NCBI GenBank assembly: GCA_914767885.1
Contig: CAJZBQ010000058.1
Span: 372,001 to 436,000 of the forward strand
DNA from: Blepharisma stoltei
Lineage: Eukaryota; Ciliophora; Heterotrichea; Heterotrichida; Blepharismidae
DNA: 64,000 nucleotides
Direction: 5' to 3'
The translations under genes and the position numbers were made by a program. The notes under the pieces are model-generated. The model worked only from the letters and a program-made list of their open reading frames with translations, searched no databases and was not told the origin of the DNA. Shown piece by piece: positions 10,496 through 21,241 of the stretch (position 1 is the stretch's first letter; every line of letters begins with the position of its first letter).

Positions 10496-12789
10496 TTAAT
10501 CATTTCCTTGAGGAACATCCCAAATAAAAATAGCTCCTTCAGTTCCCACAGTCACTAAAGTCCTTTGATCAGGGCTGAAGGCTATTTTTGTGACACTTCC
10601 AGAGTGCCCAATTCCTTCATATAGCACAACTCCTTCATCATAGCTCCAGTATTTGACCCTCTGATCTTCTCCACCCGAGGCAAACGAATTTCCATCTCTT
10701 GAAATCGCTAAAGCATTGACTTCACCTTCTTCTGAGCCGTCTAGCATTCTAATACTCTGGCCATCAAAAGTGTCCCAATAAGTAATTTTTCTGTCACTTC
10801 CTGTCGTTAATAATTGGGATTCATCAGGGTTATATAAGACTTGCTTAAACATTGTGCTTTCAAATAGACAAATCAGTCTTGTAAAAGATCGTAAGTCCCA
10901 CACAATGCAAGACCCATCTGAGCTTGCGCTTACAGCGAACTCATTGCTTCTGTTAGTCTGAATCGCCCAAACTCTGCCTCTGTGCTCTTTCATTGAAGCT
11001 TCCATTGTTTGAGTTTGTTTTCCAATTTTTCAAACTCTGACTTCACCTTCAAAACCTCCAGAAATGATTCTTGTCGAGTTATTTGCAGAAATTAAAGCGG
11101 TGAGGCCATGTCTATGAGCGTCATTTATAACATACATTAATTTCCCTGATTGTGGTAAAAATGCTCTGAGCTTGCCATCACTTCAGCCACTTATGATACT
11201 TTTACCGTCTGGAGTGAAGCCAATGCAAAAACATTCTAAATTTGGAACCTGGATCCTTAATAGCTCTTGGCGGTTTCGAGCATTCCATATACGGATATCA
11301 TTAAATGAGCACGTAGCAAATACTTCTGAGTAGTTTGATGGAAATGAAATATCATTAATCTTTTCATAATGGCATGTATTGCGTAATTCAGCTTTTAACT
11401 CATCAGAATCCACAAAATACATATTAGATTGAGAAGTTCCCAAAAAGAAATGAGTTCCATCACTTGTCAAAGAAATCGATGTTGGTCCGCCTAAGACCTC
11501 AGTTTGGATTTTCACTTGTAAATTCTGACTGCCAAGCTTGGCTAAGGTTCCATCACCTGCACCAACTAATAAATCGCCATTAGGAAGCAATGCCATAGAC
11601 TGAATTCCTTGAGCAAACAATTTTCGCGCAGGGCCAGCTCGTTTGTAGAGAGCAGTTTGTAAGTTTAGCTCAAGGATGTCTCCAGTTCTTGTTCCTACGT
11701 ATGCAAACTGGTCGCTAGGGTGAATGATTAGATTTAATATCTGTCTCTTGATGTTTCCTAACTCCCCCACCCTCGAAGTTCGACCAAGATTTTTTTGATC
11801 GAACTTCGAGGGGGGTTAAGAAAAATTTTTTTTAAAAAAAATTATATAGAATTTTTTTTTATATAATTTAGTAGTTAAAAAAAAAAAATATATTTATCAT
11901 ATTCTTCTGTATGGTTGAGAGGGTGTAAGGGTTAGAAAAAATAGTGCAAGATGTTTTGTAACGCTTTTTTAGAACTTGAATACAAAAATCGCAAGCTCAC
12001 CCCCACATAGTTTAAAATTTTTGAAAAATTGCTTATTTTCCTAGTAAATTTATATAGGTCTTGGTCGAACTTTGAGGTGGGTTAATTTTCCAAAAAAATA
12101 GGAATTTTCCCTATATCTTGGTCGAACTTCGAGGGGGGGGAGTAAGTTGATATTTCGAAAAGCTAATTTTTTCTCTACATAATCTGCTTCCCAAATTTTG
12201 ACTAATAAATTTTGCACTGTAACAAGTGATCTATCTGAGTTGTTATAAAACTTCACTTCAAAGCCTGGCTCATGGCCTATTGTACTTCCACATTGTCCTT
12301 TCCCAGTTGCCACATCCCAAATGACGAGCATGTTGTCATCTTGCCCTCCTAAAGATGCTAAATATTGTTCATTAGCAGAAAAGTGCAAAGATTGTACTAA
12401 CTCTTAAATAAACTAAATAAATCATTATAAATAATAAATTAATTGTTACAAAAACTGTTTTTCATAATAATATTTAAAAGATGTAAGACTTTATGAAGTT
12501 TTATTACTTGTAGCTGCTGCTTAGTATTGAAATCCCAAATTATTGCTTGTGCTTGAAAACCCATATGAGTTTGTTGGCCGCTGGCTATAAGATTTCCAGA
12601 CCTTGATATTGTAATGCATGATACTCGTTGATCATGCCCACGCAAGAATGTTTGATTTCGATTTATGATATGTCGAATGACAATTGTTGAGCCTAATGGA
12701 TAGATTATATGCTCATTGTCGGGGTGTAGCTGCAATCCTTGCATAACCCCGCCTGAAAATCCAATAACTGCTGAAAGTTCAAGTTCCAT
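10496..12789 (-). CDS. CFAP52: Cilia- and flagella-associated protein 52 (WDR16), WD40 doublet microtubule protein
   Basis: After removal of IESs at 11759-12142 and 12398-12483 the gene has 608 codons, the usual CFAP52 size. The order of conserved blocks matches the family: ELSAVIGFSGG at the N-terminus, HIIYPLGSTIVI, RVSCITISRSGNLIASG, MGFQAQAIIWD, then repeated WD40 blades (IRIWNARNRQELLRIQVPN, FTPDGKSIISGW, CIVWDLRSF, TSGSDRKITYWDTFDG, GHSGSVTKIAFSPD). TGA is read as Trp in blades (SGWSDGK, VRVWKIG). CFAP52 lines the inner junction of axonemal doublet microtubules in cilia. Start chosen at the ATG giving the family N-terminus; stop is TAA. The assignment is confident because order and spacing agree along the whole length. 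Confidence 0.95.
11759..12142. mobile_element. MITE-type IES, family 3 (384 bp) in CFAP52
   Basis: Bounded by TA at 11759 and TA at 12143; removal gives FRNINLGNIKRQI in frame. The left end carries a hairpin of the unit CCTCGAAGTTCGACCAAG with its complement. The right end has two copies in one orientation (near 12058 and 12118), separated by a short AT-rich segment and ending in a G run plus AG. Only one copy of this unit family is in the window. Confidence 0.92.
12398..12483. mobile_element. TA-bounded IES (86 bp) in CFAP52
   Basis: TA at 12398 and 12484, AT-rich inside, with stops in the gene frame. Removal joins LHKV to LVQSLHFSANEQYL, restoring a WD40 blade. Confidence 0.88.
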
Positions 12790-14059
12790 TTAAATTTATA
12801 TCTTATGAAAGCAAATTTCTACTAATTTTGGATAAAACTTTAGTTATTTTCAAAGCAGCTGATGAATGGTTATTATTTATATCTAGTAAGTTTTCAGGTG
12901 CATTTCTTGACTTTAAATGATTGTTAGTTCTTGTATATTCGAATTGTATGGAAGTCATTCAGAAAGAATTTATAAATGCATTAAATAAGTAAAATATTTA
13001 GTGATGCAAAATATGAAGAAAGCTATTAAAATGAATCTATAGCAAATTTAGAAATGAGAAAAAGACTCTATAATAGCTTTAAAAATTGAGCTATAAATAT
13101 CTGAATATTAAGATATATTAATTTTTTATATTTAAATTTATTCTTCTAAATAAACTATGAAAGCAATTATATCCAAAAAAGAAATAGACTTTTACTATTG
13201 CAAATGATACTTTAATTACAATAGAAAGGTATTAATAAAAATCATATTAAAGTTAAAATATCATTAAAAGAAAAATGTCTTTGCTTTCTAACTCCCCCCC
13301 TCCGTGAGTGAACAAAAAAATTTTGTTCACTCACGGAGGGGGGTTAATTTTTTTTTTTAAAAAAAAATATATATAAATTTATAAAACATTTTTTTTTCGA
13401 AATTTAAAAAAATCCTAATTCGCAAAAATTGGAAAGCAAATATTAATTCAATTTGCAAAATTTATGTTTTAAAAAGCAATTTGTTTAAATAAACAGAATT
13501 AGCTTTATATTTCATTATACTAATTATCATTTATATATTAAAACTTTTTTCCATAAAAAATTTTTCTATTAAAAAAATTTTTGTTCACTCACGGAGGGTG
13601 GGTTTTTGGGCAAAAAATAGGGATTTTTTTAATGGTTTTGTTCACTCACGGAGGGGGGGGAGTAAGGTAAATTTTAATTATTAAAAATAAATCAACAAGA
13701 AAAACAAATGAATTAAATATCATGCACACAAGAAAATAAGATAACGATCTCTTACTGAATAGCCTTATAAAAAATGCGCAAAATCCCTAAATATTTATAC
13801 TTATTTTCTTATTTAGAGATATTGTTCTTTAGATTAATTGGCTATTTTTCTATTTTAAGAGCAATTATAATGTTTAGCAAAACAATATTTTATCTAATAA
13901 GCTATTGTTTTGCTTGGCTTTTTATATTGTGATGAAATGCTTAATAATGATCATTTATCTAATGATATGTCATTTAGTGAACAAAATATACTTTGCTAAA
14001 ATGATTTTCATTATGAATGTTTAAAATCATAAAATAGAATAAATTAAAGTCAATATAAT
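12790..14059. other. Divergent intergenic region holding one MITE-type IES
   Basis: Separates minus-strand CFAP52 from the plus-strand cathepsin genes. Apart from the element at 13289-13662 it is AT-rich, with stops everywhere and no recognisable gene. Both flanking promoters should lie here. Confidence 0.6.
13289..13662. mobile_element. MITE-type IES, family 1 (374 bp)
   Basis: TA boundaries at 13289 and 13663. The left end has the hairpin of unit CTCCGTGAGTGAAC and its complement with a short A/T loop. The interior shares AT-rich blocks with the other copies (GGAAAGCAAATATTAATTCAA, TAATTATCATTTATATAT). The right end has two same-orientation units separated by GGGTTTTTGGGCAAAAAATAG. It lies between genes. 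Confidence 0.88.
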
Positions 14060-14336
14060 ATGGATAATAAGCAAAAGATGGAAGACTTTTTTGTCTCTTC
14101 TCAGAAGTATCAACCTTCTAAAAAGCGATTATTCGTTATTTTGGGTATTTTCAGTACTTTTGGAGCGATTGCTGCAATCTCCCTTATTTTCAATTCTTCT
14201 GCATTATTTGCATCTCCTATTCTAGCTCAGCTCACACTTGAAGAAACAGAATTTCAAGCTTTTATGGCTGCTCACTCTAAGATTTATCAATCAGGAGAAG
14301 AATATCAAGCAAGATTCCAAATTTTCCGTGATAACT

Positions 14337-14418
14337 TATCCTAGAAAAGATAAAATTTGATCGAAATTTAAAATATTATTCTATAAATTTCTAATAAGTT
14401 TTAATATCTGAAGAAAGT
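14337..14418. mobile_element. TA-bounded IES (82 bp), absent from the paralogous gene
   Basis: The tandem paralogue at 16.1 kb reads continuously through this site (FRDNLAYIRIF). Here CGTGATAACTTA is followed by 82 extra bases before GCTTATATTCG. TA at 14337 and 14419. This is the cleanest IES evidence in the window because the empty site is present next door. Confidence 0.93.
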
Positions 14419-14517
14419 TAGCTTATATTCGTAATTTTAATTCACTTGGAAACAATTGGACAATAGGCGTTAACAAATTTGCTGACTTAACTTTTTCAGA
14501 GTTTAAATCAAAATTCC

Positions 14518-14921
14518 TATCTGAGCCAAAAATAAAATGGTGACGTGATAGACTTGGACTCCGAGGCGCACTCCCTATGGAGCAGGTAGTACCTATCTCG
14601 ATGCTCTGAGAGCAGGGCCTCTGTTCCAGTGGAAGTAGGCCTTCAGGGTTGGGGATACGGGAAATTTTATTACTCCCCGAATGTTTTCCTTGTCCCTGCC
14701 AGATGGGCTGGACAGTTTTTTGGCTATTGCATGGTCTTTCCTCATTGGGACTATCGGGGCGCTATCTAAGAGCGGCTTGTCCAGGGCGAGCTAATCCTCT
14801 GGACAAGTGGTTCAGATCAAAAATTCAAGATAGCGTCATCGGATGCCATTTTGGGGCTGAGACGGGGCGGATTATCAGCATCTGCTGGAGTGCTTATAGT
14901 TGGATACTTAATAACTTAACT
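14518..14921. repeat. Retroposon-like insert B2 (404 bp)
   Basis: Flanked by TATCTGAGCCA/TATCTAAGCCA (14518 and 14922, one mismatch). The paralogue lacks it, and removal restores FLSEPVRQTEKNIV, parallel to SSSPVQKSEKNIV. The interior shares GTTTTCCTTGTCCCTGCCAG and CTCTGGACAAGTGGTTCAGA with the insert at 24574, in the same orientation. Confidence 0.85.
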
Positions 14922-15568
14922 TATCTAAGCCAGTCCGCCAAACAGAGAAAAATATTGTCCTTCTTGATTATCAAGCCATTCCTTCCTCAATTGACTGAAC
15001 AGCCAAAGGTGCAGTCACTCCTGTAAAAAGCCAAGGATACTGTGGAGCAGGCTGGGCTTTTTCAGCAGTCGGTGCTGTAGAAGGAGCTTGGTACCTTTCA
15101 GGCCATGCTCTCCTTTCTTTATCAACTCAAGAAGTTCTTGATTGCTCAACTTCATTTGGAAATAATGCTTGCGGAGGCGGTCTTGCAGACAATGCATATA
15201 AGTTTATAATCAGTAAAGGCATTGCATCTGACCAAAACTACCCCTATAAAGGAGTAGATGAGGCTTGTGATAGACAAAAAGCAGCAATTGTAAATGCAAC
15301 TATAAGTAGCTATGCAGATGTAACCCCAGATGACGTAAATCAACTCTTAGCAGCTGTAGCTCAGCAGCCTGTTTCAGTTGTAGTCGAGGCTGATCAAAGT
15401 GCATGGGAGTTTTATAAAAGTGGGATTGTTGATAAGAATTGTGGTACTGAACTAGATCATGCCGTACTTATTGTAGGGTATAACAAACTTAGTATTCCTG
15501 AGTATTGGAAAGTCAAAAATACTTGGGGAACTGACTGGGGTGAGCAAGGTTACACTGCAATAAGTTAA

Positions 15569-16132
15569 TTTGAAATAAATTTAAGCCGACAATTAATCTT
15601 ACTCACTAACCACCCGGGATTCAACTAAAATTTAATACCAAAAAATCCCTTATGGAAAAAAATAAACATTTTGTTCTTTCCAGCATAGCGTTAAACTGAT
15701 CAAATTAATCTTTATTAAAAATAATACAATTTTATATTAAACCTCGCTCTTTTTCATTTTTTAGACAGCTAATATTTCGCTTATCCTAATTGATACAACT
15801 TATCCATGTCTTGTAAATAAGACCATTTCAGGCCGGTTAGATTTTCATATTTAAAGTTTATTTTATTTGACTTTAATATTTTTGTTAAAAACAAAAATCT
15901 TTTTTCTTCTTTTTAAAACATTTCCTAATGCTTCGGCTGAGCCAAATCTTACTTCAATGCTTATAAGACTGCGAAACTTCTAAATCAAATTGTATTTTTA
16001 AGCATAAATTAATGCTATTGGTTTCAGAAACTGAAATAAATTTGTCAATAATCCTCCATTTTTCCATTTAAGCTTGATCTGGTGAAGAAAATACAGTCAA
16101 AATGGAAAGATATTTTCCTCAATAAACCAAAC
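15569..16132. other. Spacer between tandem cathepsin-like genes
   Basis: AT-rich, no open frame of note. I looked for the missing C-terminal exon of copy 1 here and did not find it. Bases 16082-16132 are open in frame with copy 2 but contain no ATG in that frame. Confidence 0.5.
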
Positions 16133-17185
16133 ATGGAAGACTTTTTTGTCTCAACTCAAAAGCCTAAACCTTCTAAATTGCGCTTATTCTCTATTATTGG
16201 TATCCTTGGTGCCTTTGGAGTATTAGCTACAATCTTAGTTATTTCTATTTCTTCTGCATCTCCTATTCTAGCTCAGCTCACACTTGAGGAGACAGAATTT
16301 CAGAATTTTATGACTGCTTATTCAAAGACTTATTCATCAGAAGAAGAATATCAAGCAAAATTCCAAATTTTCCGTGATAACTTAGCTTATATTCGTATTT
16401 TTAACTCACTAGGAAACAATTGGACTTTAGGCGCTAACAAATTCGCTGACTTGACTTTTTCAGAATTTAAAGCAAAATTCTCTTCATCTCCAGTCCAAAA
16501 GTCAGAGAAAAACATTGTCGTTCTTGATCCTCTAACAGCTCCATCCGCAATAGACTGGACTACAAAGGGCGCAGTTACTCCTGTAAAAAACCAAGGAGAA
16601 TGTGGTAGTGGCTGGGCTTTTTCAGCTTCAGGTGCTGTAGAAGGGGCTTGGTATCTTTCAGGCCACACTATCCTTTCTTTGTCAACTCAAGAGATTCTTG
16701 ACTGCTCAACTACATTTGGGAATAATGGCTGCAATGGTGGAACTGTGGACAATGCTTTCAAATACATTATAAGCAAAGGCCTTACTTCTGACCAAAATTA
16801 TCCTTATAAAGGGGTAGATGGAGCTTGCAGCAAAACAAAAGTTGCTATGGTTAACGCAACTATAAGCAATTATACAGATGTAACCCCAGATAATGTAAAC
16901 CAGCTTTATGCAGCTGTTGCTAAAGGACCTGTTTCAGTTTCTGTTGATTCTAGTCAGGAAGTGTGGCAATTTTATAAGGGAGGGATTGTTGATAAAAATT
17001 GTGGGACATCTCTAGACCATGGCGTTCTTATTGTAGGGTATAATCAAACGAATACTCCTGCATATTGGAAAGTCAAAAATTCTTGGGGACCTGATTGGGG
17101 TGAGCAAGGCTATATCAGAATTGGAGTCAAAAATGGAGCAGGTGTTTGCGGCATTCAAATGCAGCCCTCTTATCCTAAAGTTTAA
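16133..17185 (+). CDS. Cathepsin-L-like cysteine protease homologue copy 2, predicted inactive
   Basis: Uninterrupted gene of 350 residues. Order: N-terminus MEDFFVSTQKPKPSK, hydrophobic anchor of about 20 residues, I29-like prodomain (ETEFQNFMTAYSKTY), then the C1A domain beginning PSAIDWTTKGAVTPVKNQG. The catalytic loop is CGSGWAFS: the nucleophilic Cys of CGSCWAF is Gly. The Gln of the oxyanion hole (KNQGECG), His (LDHGVLIVGY) and Asn (KNSWGPDWGEQGYI) are kept, and the domain is full length to PSYPKV. By family knowledge such a protein should not cleave peptides; it may bind substrate or inhibitor. ATG at 16133 was chosen because copy 1 has the same MEDFFVS start. Copy 1 lies directly upstream, so this is a tandem duplication. 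Confidence 0.9.
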   Translation: MEDFFVSTQKPKPSKLRLFSIIGILGAFGVLATILVISISSASPILAQLTLEETEFQNFMTAYSKTYSSEEEYQAKFQIFRDNLAYIRIFNSLGNNWTLGANKFADLTFSEFKAKFSSSPVQKSEKNIVVLDPLTAPSAIDWTTKGAVTPVKNQGECGSGWAFSASGAVEGAWYLSGHTILSLSTQEILDCSTTFGNNGCNGGTVDNAFKYIISKGLTSDQNYPYKGVDGACSKTKVAMVNATISNYTDVTPDNVNQLYAAVAKGPVSVSVDSSQEVWQFYKGGIVDKNCGTSLDHGVLIVGYNQTNTPAYWKVKNSWGPDWGEQGYIRIGVKNGAGVCGIQMQPSYPKV

Positions 17186-17343
17186 TAAAACTCAAATTAT
17201 TAAAATAGAGTTTATAGCAGTGGTCGCTAGATCGCATTCTTAAAGATATAGAAGTTCTTAGTTTAAAGAGAATGGATAATAATACTCATGCTAGTTGAAA
17301 AAATATAAAATTATATGAATTTCTTTATATTATATAGAAATTA

Positions 17344-17859
17344 CTATGGGTTTTCTTCTGAGAAATGAGGGTTAATAACTGATGGGTCACCGCTTTTTAT
17401 AAATTGTTCTATTCTAGGAGCGTATTTATCTTCTAAGTAAAGATGAATTCTATCATAAGTTTGATCAAATTGTTGAATATAAACATATGCAGGAGGCCCT
17501 ACAAATAATGATGTTCTTATTGTGGCTCTAAGAAACAAGGGAAGGTCGAATATTTTGCCTCTTGTCAATCTTCCTAAGCCAATGTTAACAGCAACAGATC
17601 CAACGAGACTTAATAATCCGTATTTGATGTAGCGCATAAAAGTTTTGTATAATAAGTTCTTATCTTGTTTCTCAAGCATATTGTAATTTTCGAAAAGAAA
17701 TTGAGTTGTAAGAGATCCTCTGGCTTGATACATGTAGTCAACATCATAAGGATTTCTGCCAGAATTGATGAACTTTTGTCTTTGTTCTATACGTTTTCTT
17801 AATTGTTCATCTACTGTTGGAAGATCATCAAGTTTAAGGGTATCAGCCTTTTTAGCCAT
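17344..17859 (-). CDS. Small membrane protein, unknown
   Basis: 171 residues, single exon. Hydrophilic basic N-terminus, then two likely membrane segments (YGLLSLVGSVAVNIGLG and ATIRTSLFVGPPAYVYI), then a charged C-terminal helix (YDRIHLYLEDKYAPRIEQFI). Size and layout resemble small subunits of ciliate mitochondrial membrane complexes, but no diagnostic motif is visible, so this is only a guess. Its divergent neighbour starts 161 bp away, so the two may share a promoter region. Confidence 0.75.
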   Translation of the reverse strand: MAKKADTLKLDDLPTVDEQLRKRIEQRQKFINSGRNPYDVDYMYQARGSLTTQFLFENYNMLEKQDKNLLYKTFMRYIKYGLLSLVGSVAVNIGLGRLTRGKIFDLPLFLRATIRTSLFVGPPAYVYIQQFDQTYDRIHLYLEDKYAPRIEQFIKSGDPSVINPHFSEENP

Positions 17860-18020
17860 ATGTTAAAATTATTAAATGGCAGTCTAATAGAAGGTAAGAA
17901 ATTTTTGCAATATTGGTAAATCAAATTTCCTTGAAAAAATTTTCCAAATTAATTGTTTTTTAATTTTATAAATAAAAATTATTTTAAATTTTTCCTTAAA
18001 TAGCCCCTTATAAAAATTAA

Positions 18021-19046
18021 ATGGAAAATTTAAATTCAAACACCAGCAATAGCAGCTCTACAGAAGATCAAGCAACTATAAAGATACTCAATCATCCTGA
18101 AGCTAAAACCGCTTCTCTTCAAGATGCCTTAATTAAAATTAAAAACTGGTTTAATGATTTCATCCCAAAACCAAAGAAAGACCTTATTACTCAGCCACTA
18201 TGCAATTCATCACCAAAGCTAGAAATTTCGAAAGAAATTCCGTTGGAAGATTCAAGCTCTTTCCAAAGCATCATTCAGCAAATAAATCTTTTATATGACA
18301 ACATTGAAAAGCAAGAACAAAAAATAAACAGCCTAATAGAGCACATAGAGAATCATGAAAAATTCCAATTTCATACAATTGAAAGACTATCCCAACACCT
18401 CAATAAAAACAACTCCTCAGAGCTTAAAACAATTCATAAACCAAATCAGAGCATAGAGATCTCAACAGAAGCCAACAAAAATTCTATAGTCTGGCCAATA
18501 AACAAAACAGAAATAAATGCCAAAGGCACAAAATCCAGCCAAGCCTTAGCAGAATCAGTAATAAAATGCGTTCATCAAATACATAATGAATTATTCAAAA
18601 ATCTCAACAGCTTTTTCAGATCCAGATGCAAAAAGTACAGTGAAATCAGAGAATTAAGCAATTTTAGGGCATCTTACTATAACCTGATTGTTGACCGGAC
18701 CCTAAGATGGCTTGAAATTCCACAAGAAAATTGGTTTGATATATGCAAGAGAAAAGAATTTATCCAGAAATGCATTAACAACCCCGTGCTATTGGAAGTT
18801 GGGGACTATTTGCTCAAATTTAATAAAGATGCAGAAATTTGCAAGCAAAAGCTAGGAAATTATATTAAGAAAATGAAGAAATTAGAAAATGTTTATGTGG
18901 AGCGCAGTGATAAAATATGCACTTTCTGTGGATTTCATGGGCATGATAGAAGAAGTTGTAAAGAAATGAAGAAAGTCTTCTGCAAGAAATGCTTAGACTA
19001 TAACAGCCACACTACCAAATATCATAGCTATTTATATGGATCTTAA
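18021..19046 (+). CDS. CCHC zinc-knuckle protein, unknown
   Basis: 341 residues. Ser/Thr/Asn-rich N-terminus, a short coiled coil near residues 85-115 (QQINLLYDNIEKQEQKINSL), a helical middle region containing FFRSRCKKYSEIRELSNF, and near the C-terminus CTFCGFHGHDRRSC, an exact CX2CX4HX4C zinc knuckle, followed by FCKKC with two further His as a second potential metal site. Zinc knuckles bind single-stranded nucleic acid or proteins, so an RNA-related role is possible. It could be a domesticated gag-like protein, but no other retroelement domain is visible. Confidence 0.75.
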   Translation: MENLNSNTSNSSSTEDQATIKILNHPEAKTASLQDALIKIKNWFNDFIPKPKKDLITQPLCNSSPKLEISKEIPLEDSSSFQSIIQQINLLYDNIEKQEQKINSLIEHIENHEKFQFHTIERLSQHLNKNNSSELKTIHKPNQSIEISTEANKNSIVWPINKTEINAKGTKSSQALAESVIKCVHQIHNELFKNLNSFFRSRCKKYSEIRELSNFRASYYNLIVDRTLRWLEIPQENWFDICKRKEFIQKCINNPVLLEVGDYLLKFNKDAEICKQKLGNYIKKMKKLENVYVERSDKICTFCGFHGHDRRSCKEMKKVFCKKCLDYNSHTTKYHSYLYGS

Positions 19047-19981
19047 ATGTTTAATTATTAAAATTTTATGATATTATCGACCTTATAATAATTCCAATTT
19101 TAAGCATTATTTACCTAATAAGGTATGCTGATGATAATTTAAAGTTTTATAGTTTAAATTCATTAAGCATATTAATTTATAATTCGTCAGATATTGATAA
19201 AAGTTTAGCATTAATAAAAATTCAATATACTTCTTGAGAATTATTACATTATAAATCAAAAATTGTAACATTTTAAAGTTTAAATATGATAGTTTCTAAA
19301 AAAATTTTAAAAGGTTGAATACTTGTAAGAAAATATAACAAACCATGATTTTTTTTGCGGATCACATCAAATTAGAACAAAAAATTATGAAATATTGCCA
19401 GCGATAAGCCTAATATATTAACAATCAACAAGAATTTTAAATCTTTTTATTATGATATTCCATATTTTCTGTCCGAGTTAATTAAAGATAAAAAAGCCAT
19501 TATAAATAATAATATATTCCAGTTTTTGATAGAATTCTATCAAACGAGCTCCAAATAATTTTTTTTTAATGTTTTGCTAGGCTAGACGTTTATTTAAAAA
19601 TTTACTATTATATCTTACTTATATTTTAATTTCTTACAACTACTGCTATCTGGTTCCAAACATCAAATTCCAATGACTATTTTTTAAATCTTTTTTAAGT
19701 AAAAAATTATTTACCATATGCTTTACAGCTTTTGACATATTTATCTCGATATACATTTTTTTACCCCAACAGTTTACCCTCAGCGTTACACTAATTTTTT
19801 AATTTCAGATAAATACCTTAAAGGTGCCCTCATAAATAAAATTTTTTTATGAATTCTGAAATCTATAGTCATTTATATTAAATAAATGCTTCAGTATATC
19901 ATTTCAAACTATAATCATATACTTAGGAGCATTCAAATATGAGCTTATCTCTCTAAAAGATCATAATATAAATAAAAATTA
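19047..19981. other. Long AT-rich intergenic region
   Basis: 935 bp of AT-rich sequence without an open frame, a repeat match to other parts of the window, or a visible RNA gene. I see nothing assignable. Confidence 0.5.
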
Positions 19982-21241
19982 ATGATTGTTGCAGGAAGGT
20001 TTAAAATAGAAGAAAAGCTCGGAAGCGGCTCGTATGCTGATGTCTATTGTGCAATGGACATGAAAACGAATGAAAAAGTGGCTGTAAAGTTAGACCACTC
20101 TACAAACGATCCAGCAAGAATTAACTCTGAGTCTATGTTTTTAGAATTGCTAGAAAATAGTCAGTACTTCCCTAAATTAATATGGCATGGGAAGTACAAT
20201 TCTTCGAAGGCCATGGTTACTAATCTACTAGGGCCTTCTATCTTTGCTGAGTATTTAAAAAGGAATCGTTTTACAAATATAGAGATTGCCTCAATAGGAA
20301 CACAAATGGTGTCTGCATTAGAAATTATACATGGCCAAGGAATTATACATAAAGATATAAAACCAGACAATATATAATTATTTATAATGATTCCATCAAA
20401 AGCTTAAAGAAGCAAAATTTAGATTTAAATAATATAAAAGCCAACAATTAAAATAAAAAAAAATACTTATTGACCCTATTGTAGGAATTGAAAAAGTGTA
20501 TCTTATAGATTTTGGTATTGCAAAACGGTATGCAGACCCAATTTCAAAGCAGCAAGTCCCTTTTAGGGATGATAATGAATTTAATGGAAATTTGATGTTC
20601 GCGTCCAAAAACGTTGTAATGGGCTGTACACCAAGCCGAAGAGACGACTTGGAGTCTCTGGCGTATACACTTATTTTTTTACTAACTGGCACTCTTCCAT
20701 GGTCAAAAAAGCGAAAAGCCTCCGAATCATTAAGACGGCAACGCCAATTAGGCCTTTTTACTTCTGATTTCGCGAGGATTCCTGAAGAACTGACAAATAT
20801 TGTTATACTAATTTATGTAAAATATAATTTTTATTTTTTTTAAATAATTATAATATAATATTAATAGTATAGTATAATTATTCGCAAAAATTAAAGTACC
20901 ATGAAAGGCCAAACTACCAGTATATTATTTCATTATTGAAAGAAATATCCAAAAGAGAAGACTTTTACGTGAGAACCCCTAATAGAAGGCCTGATGTTAT
21001 TCCTCTGGAAACAGAATTCAGGTCAAAAATTATCTCAAAAAGAAGCAGAAGTATGAATCAGAAAGAAAGTTTTATGGGAAATCAAGTAATAAGAGGAGTA
21101 TCAAATATCGATATCGATAATAATCCGACGCTTGACGGAACATCACCAAGTATTTCACAAGAAACCAGAAAAAGAATAATTGGGTTAAGGAGAGATTCTA
21201 GAGAGAATTTGTCATGGAAATATGTATTTACGCAATGCTAA
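19982..21241 (+). CDS. Casein kinase 1 family Ser/Thr protein kinase
   Basis: After removing IESs at 20373-20463 and 20814-20878 the gene has 368 codons. The kinase domain fills the first about 300 residues: glycine loop KLGSGSYADVY, VAVKLD lysine, catalytic loop IIHKDIKPDNI (HKD instead of HRD, Asp kept), LIDFGIAKRY (DFG), and the CK1-type segment NGNLMFASKNVVMGCTPSRRDDLESLAYTL in place of the usual APE motif. The family-typical block with ending LKYHERPNYQYI follows. The C-terminal tail is basic and Ser-rich. It is likely an active cytosolic or ciliary CK1. The stop codon TAA overlaps the first bases of the direct repeat flanking the next insert. Confidence 0.93.
20373..20463. mobile_element. 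TA-bounded IES (91 bp) in CK1 catalytic loop
   Basis: Interrupts the kinase right after KPDNI. TA at 20373 and 20464. Removal gives KPDNILIDPIVGIEKVYLIDFG, the expected catalytic-to-DFG spacing. Confidence 0.92.
20814..20878. mobile_element. TA-bounded IES (65 bp) in CK1
   Basis: Almost pure A/T. TA at 20814 and 20879. Removal joins NIVILIY to SQKLKYHERPNYQYI in frame, the CK1 consensus. Confidence 0.9.

Larger units (their letters stand above)
14060..15568 (+). pseudogene. Cathepsin-L-like protein copy 1, catalytic Cys lost, C-terminus truncated
   Basis: Papain-family (C1A) layout: short cytosolic N-terminus (MEDFFVSSQKYQPSKKRL), a hydrophobic signal anchor, an I29-type inhibitor prodomain (ETEFQAFMAAHSKIYQSGEEY), then the peptidase domain. 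The active-site motif reads CGAGWAFS where active enzymes have CGSCWAFS, so the nucleophile is Gly. The His (LDHAVLIVGY) and Asn (KVKNTWG) regions remain. An 82-bp IES (14337-14418) and a 404-bp retroposon-like insert (14518-14921) must be removed, giving 341 codons. The protein stops at GYTAIS, about 20 residues short of copy 2, and the missing end is not found downstream. It is a decayed paralogue or a short pseudoenzyme; in-frame recovery over the rest argues it was lost recently or is still expressed. Confidence 0.75.

Noticed and set aside
12049-12145. Continuation of CFAP52 into 12050-12145
   Set aside because: The open frame there is the right end of the family 3 IES; family alignment needs LGNIKRQI directly after FRNIN.
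14649-15026. 125-codon frame in the cathepsin locus
   Set aside because: It lies mostly in the retroposon-like insert B2 and out of frame with the protease; no family features.
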